Source of the DNA: Paenibacillus xylaniclasticus
GTDB taxonomy: Bacteria > Bacillota > Bacilli > Paenibacillales > Paenibacillaceae
DNA length: 47,325 nt
Reading direction: 5' to 3'
NCBI RefSeq assembly: GCF_004001065.1
Contig: NZ_BIML01000033.1
Location: 1-47,325, forward strand
Under the pieces are notes generated by a model. It did not search any database. It saw only the letters and a list, made by a program, of their open reading frames with translations, and was not told the DNA's origin. The position numbers and the translations under genes are program-made. Of the stretch, positions 16,184 through 23,771 are shown piece after piece; positions within the stretch are counted from its first letter, which is position 1, and every line of letters begins with the position of its first letter.

Positions 16184-17770
16184 TTAATAATTAATAGCTT
16201 GCTTGTGATCTAATTCTGAATTCGGGATGTTGTAGCAGCACTGCATGATTCGTTCCTTCGTGATTTCTGATCCTGTAAGCTCGCTGACGATTTGACCGTC
16301 AGAGAACACGAGAACTCGAGTGCAAAGCTGCTCTAGCTGCTCGTAATCGGAGGAGGAGCATATAACCGCCATACCGGATACGGACGCATTGTCGATATGG
16401 GTGTATAGCTGCTGCCGTGCTCCAATATCTACCCCTTGTGTTGGTTCGTGCAAAATTAACAGTTCAGGAGCATCCTGCAGCCATTTCGCTAAGATTACCT
16501 TCTGTTGGTTACCGCCTGATAGCTGGGAGAATACCATTTTCGGATCATGAGGGTGAACCTTGTACTGGCTTAGCAGCTCGTTCGCTTTCTTCAGCATTTT
16601 CTTCTTCTGTAAGCGGAACGGACGATAGTCTTTCATCACCAGCATCATCAAGTTATCCTCTGTTAACAAATCACCGATGCCTCCAGCATTAGGACGGTCC
16701 GCAGGGATAAGCGCCATCTTGTTTTCTACCGCTTGACGGGGACTAAAGCTCGATAAATCGATGTGCTTACCTTGGTAAGAAACCGCTCCGGACTGCTCAT
16801 CCAGCACGCCAAACAATATATATGGAATTTCTTCGAATCCCGAACCGACGAGACCGGTAATTCCGAGCACTTCCCCTTTCGAAACCTGAAAGCTTACGGA
16901 CCTGACCAGATCGCCCTGCAGCTTATCGAAACGATACGTTTCGGCCTTGCTTCTTGCTGCAACCGATTTGCTTTCCATCTCGTATACGTTCAGCTTCTCA
17001 CCTAAAATCATTTCGATGATGGAATGCTTGCTGTGATGCTTCGTTTCTGCGCTGCCTACGTTCATTCCGTCACGCAGTACCGTGAACATATCGGTCAATT
17101 CAAGAACCTCGTCGATTTCGTGAGAAACGAATAGGACACTGTAGCCTTCTGCGACGATTTCCCTAACCAGCCGGAATAACGTATCGACCTCTTCTTTCGG
17201 TAAAAATACGGTAGGCTCGTCCAAAATAAGCAATCCTCTTTTTGCTTCTTTGGCATTCTTATTGCCCTTAATATCTTCTACCGCCCTTACAATGGCCAGC
17301 ATCGCTTTTTCAACCGGTCCGAGTTGAGAAACTTCCATATCGATGTCCATATTGACTTTATATTTTCTCAACGTTTCACGCGCGTTTCGTCTTTCCTCCT
17401 TCCAATCGATATAGAGGGCTTTCGAAACGGCGAGCTTGCTTATGAGCAAGTTTTCCAAGACGGTAAACTCTGGTATTAAGCCAAGATCCTGATGGACAAA
17501 GCTTATACCGTATTTGGAGGACTCTCCCGGCTGCAGCGGAAGCTTCGCTTGTACGCCGCTGACCCACAGCTCCCCACCCGGATCAGGTTGATGATAGCCC
17601 GCCAATACTTTAATCAAGGTAGACTTTCCGCATCCGTTTTGTCCGAGCAGACCGTGTATTTCGCCCGGCCGAATCGTTAGATTCACGGATTTCAATGCTC
17701 TGGTACCGCCGAACGTCTTCGAAATGTTCCGGAGACGAAGCGTCGCATCCGCATCTTCGACTTTGTGCAT
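16184..17770 (-). CDS. Tandem-domain ABC ATPase, RbsA/MglA type
   Basis: The 528-residue protein carries two ABC domains. The first has Walker A GQNGCGKSTLIK (about residues 43-54) and Walker B LLILDEPT, but an unusual signature segment (SQLGPVEKAMLA in place of LSxGQ). The second has a degenerate P-loop GLVGSGFEEI, normal for RbsA-type second domains, a good LSGGNQQKV signature and a Walker B with His for Asp (LLILHEPT). It drives import through the RbsC-like permease. It is the first gene of the operon; GGAGGGGTAGGAG precedes ATG 17770. The odd first signature and the His substitution suggest a divergent importer lineage, or one active site carrying most of the ATPase function. Confidence 0.87.
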   Translation of the reverse strand: MHKVEDADATLRLRNISKTFGGTRALKSVNLTIRPGEIHGLLGQNGCGKSTLIKVLAGYHQPDPGGELWVSGVQAKLPLQPGESSKYGISFVHQDLGLIPEFTVLENLLISKLAVSKALYIDWKEERRNARETLRKYKVNMDIDMEVSQLGPVEKAMLAIVRAVEDIKGNKNAKEAKRGLLILDEPTVFLPKEEVDTLFRLVREIVAEGYSVLFVSHEIDEVLELTDMFTVLRDGMNVGSAETKHHSKHSIIEMILGEKLNVYEMESKSVAARSKAETYRFDKLQGDLVRSVSFQVSKGEVLGITGLVGSGFEEIPYILFGVLDEQSGAVSYQGKHIDLSSFSPRQAVENKMALIPADRPNAGGIGDLLTEDNLMMLVMKDYRPFRLQKKKMLKKANELLSQYKVHPHDPKMVFSQLSGGNQQKVILAKWLQDAPELLILHEPTQGVDIGARQQLYTHIDNASVSGMAVICSSSDYEQLEQLCTRVLVFSDGQIVSELTGSEITKERIMQCCYNIPNSELDHKQAINY

Positions 17771-17805
17771 CTCCTACCCCTCCAATCACTCAGATCCCAA
17801 AGTTG

Positions 17806-17822
17806 TGTAAGGTTATCTAACA
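17806..17822. promoter_or_regulatory. GlnR/TnrA nitrogen box downstream of the operon promoter
   Basis: TGTAAGGTTATCTAACA matches the GlnR/TnrA consensus TGTNA-N7-TNACA at every fixed base. It lies in the presumed 5' untranslated region, centred about 65 bp after the predicted transcription start. It is part of a longer imperfect dyad (ATCCCA...TGGGAT, 17794-17838). A bound regulator here would act as a roadblock and repress. Confidence 0.75.
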
Positions 17823-17838
17823 CAATTCAATCTGGGAT

Positions 17839-17856
17839 ACTAGATTTTCATCTAGT
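17839..17856. promoter_or_regulatory. Perfect inverted repeat in the operon leader, candidate operator
   Basis: ACTAGAT-TTTC-ATCTAGT has two exact 7-bp arms around a 4-bp spacer, just downstream of the predicted start point (about +23 to +40). It is a plausible operator for the TetR protein encoded upstream, or a small RNA hairpin. Confidence 0.4.
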
Positions 17857-17885
17857 GGATTCGATGAAATCAACTGTTGAGTCAC

Positions 17886-17914
17886 ATTTTACATAGCAAA
17901 ACAACCGTAGTCAA
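17886..17914 (-). promoter_or_regulatory. SigA-type promoter of the hydantoinase/ABC operon
   Basis: On the minus strand -35 TTGACT (17909-17914) and -10 TAAAAT (17886-17891) are 17 bp apart, in an AT-rich region upstream of the ABC ATPase gene. The leader to ATG 17770 would be about 110 nt. The two nitrogen boxes lie on either side. Confidence 0.7.
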
Positions 17915-17976
17915 TAGTTTTTTACAAAAAATAATAATTATTTTAACACAATTGCGTAAGTTTTTATTACACCAAA

Positions 17977-17993
17977 TGTCAATCTAAATTACA
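17977..17993. promoter_or_regulatory. GlnR/TnrA nitrogen box upstream of the operon promoter
   Basis: TGTCAATCTAAATTACA is a second exact match to TGTNA-N7-TNACA. It is centred about 106 bp before the predicted start and 171 bp from the downstream box. It lies in the upstream position expected for an activating site. Confidence 0.72.
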
Positions 17994-18025
17994 CCGAACG
18001 CGTTAGATGGAATGTCTAAAATCAA

Positions 18026-18056
18026 CACAAAAACACCCACGCAGGATGTGCGAGGG
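18026..18056 (-). terminator. Terminator of the TetR gene
   Basis: On the minus strand CCC-T-CGCA pairs with TGCG-T-GGG around CATCC, followed by TGTTTTTGTG. It separates the TetR transcript from the operon promoter and its nitrogen boxes. Confidence 0.6.
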
Positions 18057-18159
18057 CTGGGATGGTTGTATAGAGAAATGAATAGCAAAGGGGAAAACAA
18101 TAATACGAAAGACTTGTAGGATCGGTGGTTTGCAGAATCAAAGAGGGAAGGTGAGGATT

Positions 18160-18789
18160 TTATACTTTCTTCGTTTGGAAGAACGACTTCATGTCCCGTT
18201 CCGTATCCGTGAGGAATGTGTACAGCAGCCGTTTCACAATATCCCGGGACGTCTCGGCAAGATTAAAGGAGTCTGGATGCGTTGCCCAGTACTGACAGAG
18301 TCCGCGCGTAGCGCTGAAGATCGTTTTCGCCATATATTCAGCAGAATAACTGAGCGTCAGCTCTCCTCTTTGCTGACCTTCCAGAATCAGCTCAACTGCC
18401 GGACTGATCCGGTCCTGATCGAGCATATACAGCGCATTTTCCGAAAGAAATACTTTACGCAGGAAATCAGCAGAATTTTGATTGTAGAGCTCCGCACTGA
18501 AGAAACAATAATAACTCGCTATCTTTTCAAAGCTTCGAGCATTCTGCAGCCGTTTGGCCTCTTCGCTTGCAAAATAAGTCTCAACCTTTGGCATAATTTC
18601 AAAAAGGAGCTCGTCCTTAGATTTAAAATAATAATAAAAAGTACCCACGGTAATATCCGCAGCCTTAGAAATAGCATCTACAGTGATGTTGTCGAACCCT
18701 TTGGACAGAATCAGCTTCTTACCGCACGAGATAATCTTCTTTTTCGTTGCAATGGCCTGCTTAGCCCGGTTGGTGAGTTCTTTTTTCAT
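18160..18789 (-). CDS. TetR-family transcriptional regulator
   Basis: The 209-residue protein has a TetR DNA-binding domain at about residues 8-55 (KKLILSKGFDNITVDAISKAADITVGTFYYYFKSKDEL) and a helical ligand-binding C-terminus. ATG 18789 follows TTGGGGTG; an upstream GTG (18810) lacks a proper site. It lies just upstream of the hydantoinase operon on the same strand, but a terminator at 18026-18056 separates them. It may sense the imported substrate or a breakdown product and regulate the operon. The perfect inverted repeat at 17839-17856 is the best operator candidate. No direct evidence links regulator and site. Confidence 0.85.
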   Translation of the reverse strand: MKKELTNRAKQAIATKKKIISCGKKLILSKGFDNITVDAISKAADITVGTFYYYFKSKDELLFEIMPKVETYFASEEAKRLQNARSFEKIASYYCFFSAELYNQNSADFLRKVFLSENALYMLDQDRISPAVELILEGQQRGELTLSYSAEYMAKTIFSATRGLCQYWATHPDSFNLAETSRDIVKRLLYTFLTDTERDMKSFFQTKKV

Positions 18790-18981
18790 CAGTAAACACC
18801 CCAATATCACAAATTTTATGTTCTACATTATTTCGTTGACTAAACTATTTTCACTTCATTCACTTCATCCATTTCCAGTAACAAGCATTTCTACTCGTTT
18901 GGCTTGAGAGTTTACACAACAGGACGGCATATGTCAATATTCCTAACATGTCTTATTTGCTAGCTAAAGCAATTTTTGGAT

Positions 18982-19021
18982 AAAAAAGAGGTCAGCCAAA
19001 GTCGTTCTGACGGCTAACCTC
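18982..19021 (-). terminator. Rho-independent terminator of the epimerase gene
   Basis: On the minus strand GAGGTTAGCC pairs with GGCTGACCTC (one wobble), followed by TTTTTTA. It begins about 22 bp after the stop at 19044. Confidence 0.85.
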
Positions 19022-19043
19022 ATGCTCCCAATTACAAACAAAA

Positions 19044-20042
19044 TTAGGTTGTAATCCTGCAATAAATCTCATCCTCAAGCTGATAATTAAAATCCTCTTC
19101 TTTATATGGAATCGGATTGGACCTTTCCCATTCAATTGTCTTTAACAGGCCTTCTTGCAGTGAATATTGCTCCCGATATCCAAGCTCGGAACGAATCAAT
19201 GAAGTATCATAGACTAAGCTTTGTTCGGTATTCAAATCATCAAATCTCAGATGTGGAGGTAAAGCTTCACGATCTGCTTTAATGATCTCGCCTGACCATC
19301 CGCTCGCCTTGCCAACCTCAGCTACTAATTCATACATCGTCAATGCATTCTGCTGGCCTACATTATAAACTTTTCCTTTGGCTATATCTTTCGTTACCGC
19401 CAATGTAATAGCATGAGCTACATCTTCAACATAACCATGGGTCCATCTAAAATCTGCAAACCCTTGTTCCAGCAATAGATGCGGACGTTTGTCGTCCATC
19501 CTCTTCACATAATTAAAGAACCGATGCTGGCCGTCATGCGGTCCATATACAACGGGTAATCTTAGAACCGTTCCTGGAATATCATTGTTCAATATTTTAT
19601 GTTCGATTGGGATCTTATCGTAGTCATTGTTACCTTTATTGCGATATGGATATAGCTTCTTACGTAACGGTGATCGTTCTGATATTGGACCCTCGGTTAT
19701 TGGTCCAAGCTCATTTCGGATAATCACATCATATGCAAAATAGACATCCCCGCTGCTTATCGCTACGATTCGCCCCGTAATCCCTTTAAAGACACTTAAT
19801 AGATCGTCTGCATGCTGTTCGATATATGGAATCATATCCAGCACTAAGTCAGGCGACAATCTACTAAATTCCTCGCTGTATTCACTTAGATGATTGCGAT
19901 CCCCCAATATCTGGTTGACGTTCACGTCCAGCTTATTGTTCTCACCTCGATGAAACACTGTAATCTCATGACCTAATTGAACAAGATTTCTTACTACATG
20001 CGGACCAATAAATTGAGTTCCACCAATAATTAGTATTTTCAT
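19044..20042 (-). CDS. NAD-dependent epimerase/dehydratase (extended SDR)
   Basis: The 332-residue Rossmann protein opens MKILIIGGTQFIGPHVVRNL with the GGTxFIG dinucleotide-binding loop. It has ISSGDVYFAYD (active-site Ser region) and NDYDKIPIEHKIL in place of a canonical YxxxK, followed by LRLPVVYGPHDGQHRFFNYVKR. This layout matches the SDR subgroup related to plant CSP41 and UDP-glucose 4-epimerase-like proteins common in Firmicutes, whose substrates are mostly unknown. It stands alone between two terminated units and has an AGGGGAATGA upstream region. The atypical catalytic Tyr/Lys spacing is common in this subgroup, so enzymatic activity cannot be assumed to be sugar epimerisation. Confidence 0.8.
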   Translation of the reverse strand: MKILIIGGTQFIGPHVVRNLVQLGHEITVFHRGENNKLDVNVNQILGDRNHLSEYSEEFSRLSPDLVLDMIPYIEQHADDLLSVFKGITGRIVAISSGDVYFAYDVIIRNELGPITEGPISERSPLRKKLYPYRNKGNNDYDKIPIEHKILNNDIPGTVLRLPVVYGPHDGQHRFFNYVKRMDDKRPHLLLEQGFADFRWTHGYVEDVAHAITLAVTKDIAKGKVYNVGQQNALTMYELVAEVGKASGWSGEIIKADREALPPHLRFDDLNTEQSLVYDTSLIRSELGYREQYSLQEGLLKTIEWERSNPIPYKEEDFNYQLEDEIYCRITT

Positions 20043-20238
20043 TCAGTCATTCCCCTCCAGCGACCATGATACAAGCTTTACAACTTCCTTAACCATTCAA
20101 ATATGCTACTCTAGGTATATTATAGTATATTTTGATTTTATTATAATAGCGCTACAAGGAAATTCATTAATATACAGCCAGTACATATTCCATTTCTGCA
20201 CTTATTGCAGTTTTTGAACCGCATGTAGAGGATTGACT

Positions 20239-20263
20239 GAAGAAAGGCTGTACACCATGCATA
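20239..20263. repeat. 25-bp direct repeat, copy 1
   Basis: A 25-bp sequence (core AAAGGCTGTACACCATGCAT) is identical to 20353-20377, 114 bp away. Similarity continues weakly for about 30 bp after it (TTTCG...CCCGT). It is not part of a recognisable gene. Confidence 0.75.
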
Positions 20264-20352
20264 CTTTTCGTATAAGTAGCCCGTTTCGATCTATAATGAA
20301 GCAAAATTCCTGCATCAAACGCAGTAATCTAGCATATTACGAAGGGTGAGTC

Positions 20353-20377
20353 GAAGAAAGGCTGTACACCATGCATA
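20353..20377. repeat. 25-bp direct repeat, copy 2
   Basis: Exact second copy of the element at 20239-20263, same orientation. It lies about 100 bp upstream of the siderophore promoter. Confidence 0.75.
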
Positions 20378-20474
20378 AGTTTCGCGTAGGTCATCCCGTC
20401 TTCCGGAGACTTTCAAAGTGCTCAACCGAGTTTGTGTCAAATTTATGTAGAAGGAAAAAATTTCAGATAGAGTA

Positions 20475-20503
20475 TTGATCTTTATGAAACGAGTTGTTAT
20501 AAT
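20475..20503 (+). promoter_or_regulatory. SigA-type promoter of the siderophore import operon
   Basis: -35 TTGATC (20475-20480), a 17-bp spacer and a perfect -10 TATAAT (20498-20503). A Fur box starts about 12 bp after the predicted start point. Confidence 0.78.
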
Positions 20504-20521
20504 CATTTCCGGTGGTGCAAA

Positions 20522-20536
20522 TGATATTCATTATCA
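20522..20536. promoter_or_regulatory. Fur box
   Basis: TGATATTCATTATCA matches the 7-1-7 Fur consensus TGATAATNATTATCA at 13 of 14 fixed bases. It lies immediately downstream of the promoter, so Fe(II)-Fur should block transcription when iron is sufficient. Confidence 0.82.
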
Positions 20537-20627
20537 TTGAGAATGGGAAATGTAATACATAATAGTTTCCACCCGATAACCACTATATTTATGCACAATT
20601 TTTATATATGATAAGGAGAGTTGCGCA

Positions 20628-21680
20628 ATGAAAAGAATCACAACGATTCTCATGATGGCAGTGCTAGTCTTTGCACTAGCTGCTTGCTCCAATTCGAGCA
20701 AAGAAGAAAGCAATAAGGAAAACACGAGCAACGCTTCTAACACGACCACTACTGAAGCACAGGCTCCGGCTGAAGAGGCTGCAAAGCCAACGACGGTTGA
20801 TGTTACGGACAGCACAGGTGCTACTGTAACGGTTCCGGTTAATCCACAAAACGTCGTTGCTTTGGATAACAGAACGTTCGAGACGCTCGCTGCTTGGGGC
20901 ATCAAGCTCGCTGCAGCACCTAAAGGCGTAATGCCGAAAGACAGCGTTTATGTAACGGATGAGTCTGTACAAGATATCGGTAACCACAAAGAGCCTAACC
21001 TGGAAATTATCGCTGCTGTTAACCCTGATCTTGTTATTGTCGGTCAACGCTTCGCTACGTTCTATGAAGATATCAAGAAGCTTGTTCCGAATGCAGCTGT
21101 CCTGAACATTGACATTGATGTATCCGGCGAGAACGGCACGCCAGGCGACAATCTGGTCAAAGGCTTCAAAGATATAACGACGATGCTGGGACAAATCTTC
21201 GATAAGAATGAAGAAGCGAAAGAACTGAACGCAAGCTTCGATCAATCGCTTGAAGCTGCTAAAGCGGCTTACAATGGTACAGATAGCGTTATGAGCGTCA
21301 TCGTTTCCGGCGGTAACATCGGCTACTCCGCACCATCGACTGGCCGCGTATGGGGTCCACTGTTCGATATCTTCGGTTGGAAAGCTGCATTGCAGGTTGA
21401 TGGCGCAACTTCCGATCACCAAGGCGATGAAGTGTCTGTAGAAGCCATTGCACAAAGCAACCCGGATTGGATCTTCGTACTGGACCGTGACGCTGCAACT
21501 TCTGCCGAAGGAGAAAGCGTTCCTGCTAAAGACGTAATTGACAACGCTCCAGCACTGAAGAATACGTCGGCTATCACGAAAGGCCAAACCGTATACGCTC
21601 CAGCGGACACGTACACGAACGAATCGATTCAAACGTTCATCGAAATCTTCGACGAAATTGCTAAAGCTCTGAAGAAGTAA
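20628..21680 (+). CDS. Siderophore ABC transporter substrate-binding lipoprotein
   Basis: The 350-residue protein has a lipoprotein signal, MKRITTILMMAVLVFALAAC, with lipobox LAAC. An acidic/Thr-rich linker follows, then a FepB/FatB-type (Peripla_BP_2) fold starting TVDVTDSTGATVTVPVNPQNVVALD. NPDLVIVGQRF and NPDWIFVLDRDAAT are the lobe signatures. It captures a ferric siderophore, possibly a catecholate of the petrobactin/enterobactin type as for YclQ/FatB relatives. It is the first gene of a five-gene plus-strand operon under a promoter with a Fur box. AAGGAGAG lies upstream of ATG 20628. The siderophore class is inferred from family resemblance. Confidence 0.9.
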   Translation: MKRITTILMMAVLVFALAACSNSSKEESNKENTSNASNTTTTEAQAPAEEAAKPTTVDVTDSTGATVTVPVNPQNVVALDNRTFETLAAWGIKLAAAPKGVMPKDSVYVTDESVQDIGNHKEPNLEIIAAVNPDLVIVGQRFATFYEDIKKLVPNAAVLNIDIDVSGENGTPGDNLVKGFKDITTMLGQIFDKNEEAKELNASFDQSLEAAKAAYNGTDSVMSVIVSGGNIGYSAPSTGRVWGPLFDIFGWKAALQVDGATSDHQGDEVSVEAIAQSNPDWIFVLDRDAATSAEGESVPAKDVIDNAPALKNTSAITKGQTVYAPADTYTNESIQTFIEIFDEIAKALKK

Positions 21681-21699
21681 AATAAAGGAGTACATTATT

Positions 21700-22716
21700 G
21701 TGCCCAATGAAGCTATCGCTGAGGTTGAGACTATTTCTCAACCTCAGCTTTCTACACGTAAAAAGATATGGACGTTTCCATTTATACTCGCGCTTCTTTG
21801 CGTTGTCATTTTAGGGATCATCTCTCTGTTTACTGGCGTGTATGACATATTCGGCAAAGACGACGGCTGGGACATGTTCTTCATTACTCGTGTTCCTAGA
21901 ACGATCGCCTTGATGCTGGCTGGGGCTGCTTTGGCCATGACAGGGCTAATTACGCAGCTGGTAACACAGAATAAAATGGTTGAGCCGACCACGATCGGAA
22001 CGACAGAGTGGGCCGGCTTAGGTTTGCTTGCGGTATACATGCTTATCCCTGGACCTACATTAGTCATGCGAATGACTGGCGCCATCGTGTTCTCTTTCAT
22101 TGGGACGATGATCTTCTTCCTCTTCTTAAGAAGAGTCAAGCTGCGCTCGTCTCTTATCGTTCCGATCATTGGCTTAATGCTTGGTTCCGTCATTTCAGCC
22201 TTTTCTTCTTTCTTGACGCTTTACTTTAACATGTCACAGACGATTGAAGGCTGGTTTATCGGTTCCTTCGCCGCCGTTCAAGTCGGAAGATATGAATATT
22301 TATGGGTTATTGTCATCGTCACCATTCTTATCTTTATATATGCCAATCGTCTAACATTAGCTGGATTGGGCGAAGACGTAGCTACAACATTAGGTGTCAA
22401 TTACAACCGGCTTATTCTATTGGCTAATGCATTAATTGCCATATCGGTCGGCATTGTATCCGCTGTCATCGGTCACCTCCCTTTCCTAGGATTGATCGTC
22501 CCTAACATCATATCCATGATTCGAGGAGATGATCTGAAAAGCAATCTTCCATGGGTATGTTTGATGGGGATGGGAACGATCACACTATGTGATATCCTAT
22601 CTAGGGTCATCATTATGCCTTTCGAAGTGCCTGTCTCCTTAATTCTTGGAACTGTAGGGGCAGTCGTCTTCATCCTAATGTTGCTAAGACAACGAAAAAG
22701 CAGGAGGCTGCGATGA
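21700..22716 (+). CDS. Iron-siderophore ABC permease (FecCD type), first subunit
   Basis: The 338-residue membrane protein has about nine to ten transmembrane segments and FecCD motifs RVPRTIALMLAGAALAMTGLITQ, LAGLGEDVATTLGVNYNR and GHLPFLGLIVPNIISMIRGDD. The start is GTG 21700, nine bases after AAAGGAG. Its last four bases (ATGA) overlap the next permease gene. It resembles the YclN/FatD subunit and would pair with the following gene to form the channel. Confidence 0.9.
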   Translation: MPNEAIAEVETISQPQLSTRKKIWTFPFILALLCVVILGIISLFTGVYDIFGKDDGWDMFFITRVPRTIALMLAGAALAMTGLITQLVTQNKMVEPTTIGTTEWAGLGLLAVYMLIPGPTLVMRMTGAIVFSFIGTMIFFLFLRRVKLRSSLIVPIIGLMLGSVISAFSSFLTLYFNMSQTIEGWFIGSFAAVQVGRYEYLWVIVIVTILIFIYANRLTLAGLGEDVATTLGVNYNRLILLANALIAISVGIVSAVIGHLPFLGLIVPNIISMIRGDDLKSNLPWVCLMGMGTITLCDILSRVIIMPFEVPVSLILGTVGAVVFILMLLRQRKSRRLR

Positions 22717-23771
22717 AGACATTGGATTATCCACTCAACACCAGTAGCGTTGTCAATACCGGCATTCGCGTTAGATCCGCCAGTGCTTTCCGTTCCAGGA
22801 AAGAAGCGGCGCGCTATTGGATGATTTTATCGTTATGCATTGGGGTGGGTCTGCTCGCTTCCGCAGGATTATTGTTTTATAACAATCCGGTGCCGGTTGA
22901 CTCCCCTTCCTTCGTCCCTGTTGTTAAGAGACGACTTGTAGCTATTGTCGCCATGCTTATTGCGGCATTATGCCACAGCTTCTCGACCGTCGCGTTTCAG
23001 TCCGTTACGAATAACCGGATTATTACGCCGTCTCTTCTTGGCTATGAATCGCTATATTCTACGATTCAGACGAGTATCCTGTTCTTCTTCGGAGCTAATG
23101 CGCTTGTCAGCTTCAGCGGTACAGGAGCCTTCATCATCCAGGTCGGTCTGATGATTGCGATGAGCTTAATCCTGTATGGATGGCTGCTGTCCGGGAAGTA
23201 TGGCAATTTGCAGCTGATGCTTCTTGTCGGCATTATTATTGGCGCTGGTCTCGGCTCTGTGTCAAGCTTTATGAGACGGGTGCTTGCTCCATCGGAGTTC
23301 GATCTGCTGCAAACACGACTTATTGGCTCTGTAACGAATGCGGATTCCGAGTATTTCCCGATCGTGATTCCGCTTGTTCTCATTACGGTCCTAGCCCTGT
23401 TCTTCTTCTCCAAACGATTAAATGTACTATCTCTCGGCAGAGATGTGGCTACAACCTTCGGAGTGAACTACCAGGCTGGCATCATTATAACGCTCGTCTT
23501 AGTTGCGGTCTTAATGGCGGTGTCCACATCACTGCTTGGCCCGCTTACCTTTTTTGGTTTTTTAGTTGCGATGCTGAGCTATCAGGCTGCACCAACGTAT
23601 GATCACCGATACATCTTTCCGATGGCTTTCGCAATCGGATTCGGTATTCTGACATCGGCGTACTTTTTGCTGTATCACGTCTTCCATCATCAAACTGTCG
23701 TAGGCGTCTTGATCGAGCTGTTCGGTGGAATCACGTTTCTTATTGTTATCTTAAGGAAGAGGTCGCTATGA
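22713..23771 (+). CDS. Iron-siderophore ABC permease (FecCD type), second subunit
   Basis: The 352-residue membrane protein resembles YclO/FatC, with segments RRLVAIVAMLIAALCHSFSTVAFQSVTNNRIITPSLLGYESLY, LSLGRDVATTFGVNYQ and GPLTFFGFLVAMLSYQ. About 30 residues of its N-terminus before the first membrane segment are polar. It overlaps both neighbours by ATGA, so the three genes are translationally coupled and form a heterodimeric permease with its ATPase. Confidence 0.9.
   Translation: MKTLDYPLNTSSVVNTGIRVRSASAFRSRKEAARYWMILSLCIGVGLLASAGLLFYNNPVPVDSPSFVPVVKRRLVAIVAMLIAALCHSFSTVAFQSVTNNRIITPSLLGYESLYSTIQTSILFFFGANALVSFSGTGAFIIQVGLMIAMSLILYGWLLSGKYGNLQLMLLVGIIIGAGLGSVSSFMRRVLAPSEFDLLQTRLIGSVTNADSEYFPIVIPLVLITVLALFFFSKRLNVLSLGRDVATTFGVNYQAGIIITLVLVAVLMAVSTSLLGPLTFFGFLVAMLSYQAAPTYDHRYIFPMAFAIGFGILTSAYFLLYHVFHHQTVVGVLIELFGGITFLIVILRKRSL

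Larger units (their letters stand above)
20043..20474. other. 430-bp non-coding region with a duplicated sequence
   Basis: I see no supportable gene. The region holds two diverged copies of a segment of about 60 bp (see the repeats at 20239 and 20353) between the divergently transcribed epimerase and siderophore genes. Confidence 0.5.

Noticed and set aside
17930-17950. A third GlnR-like site (TGTTA-N7-TATTA on the minus strand)
   Set aside because: Two mismatches in the second half-site in an AT-rich stretch; not convincing next to the two perfect boxes.
20239-20377. Possible CRISPR-like repeat pair
   Set aside because: Only two copies, spacing of about 90 bp, diverged flanks, no cas genes.
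20676-21707. 343-codon open frame on the minus strand opposite the siderophore-binding protein gene
   Set aside because: Antisense shadow of an intact lipoprotein gene, with Cys/Arg-rich composition and no start signals.
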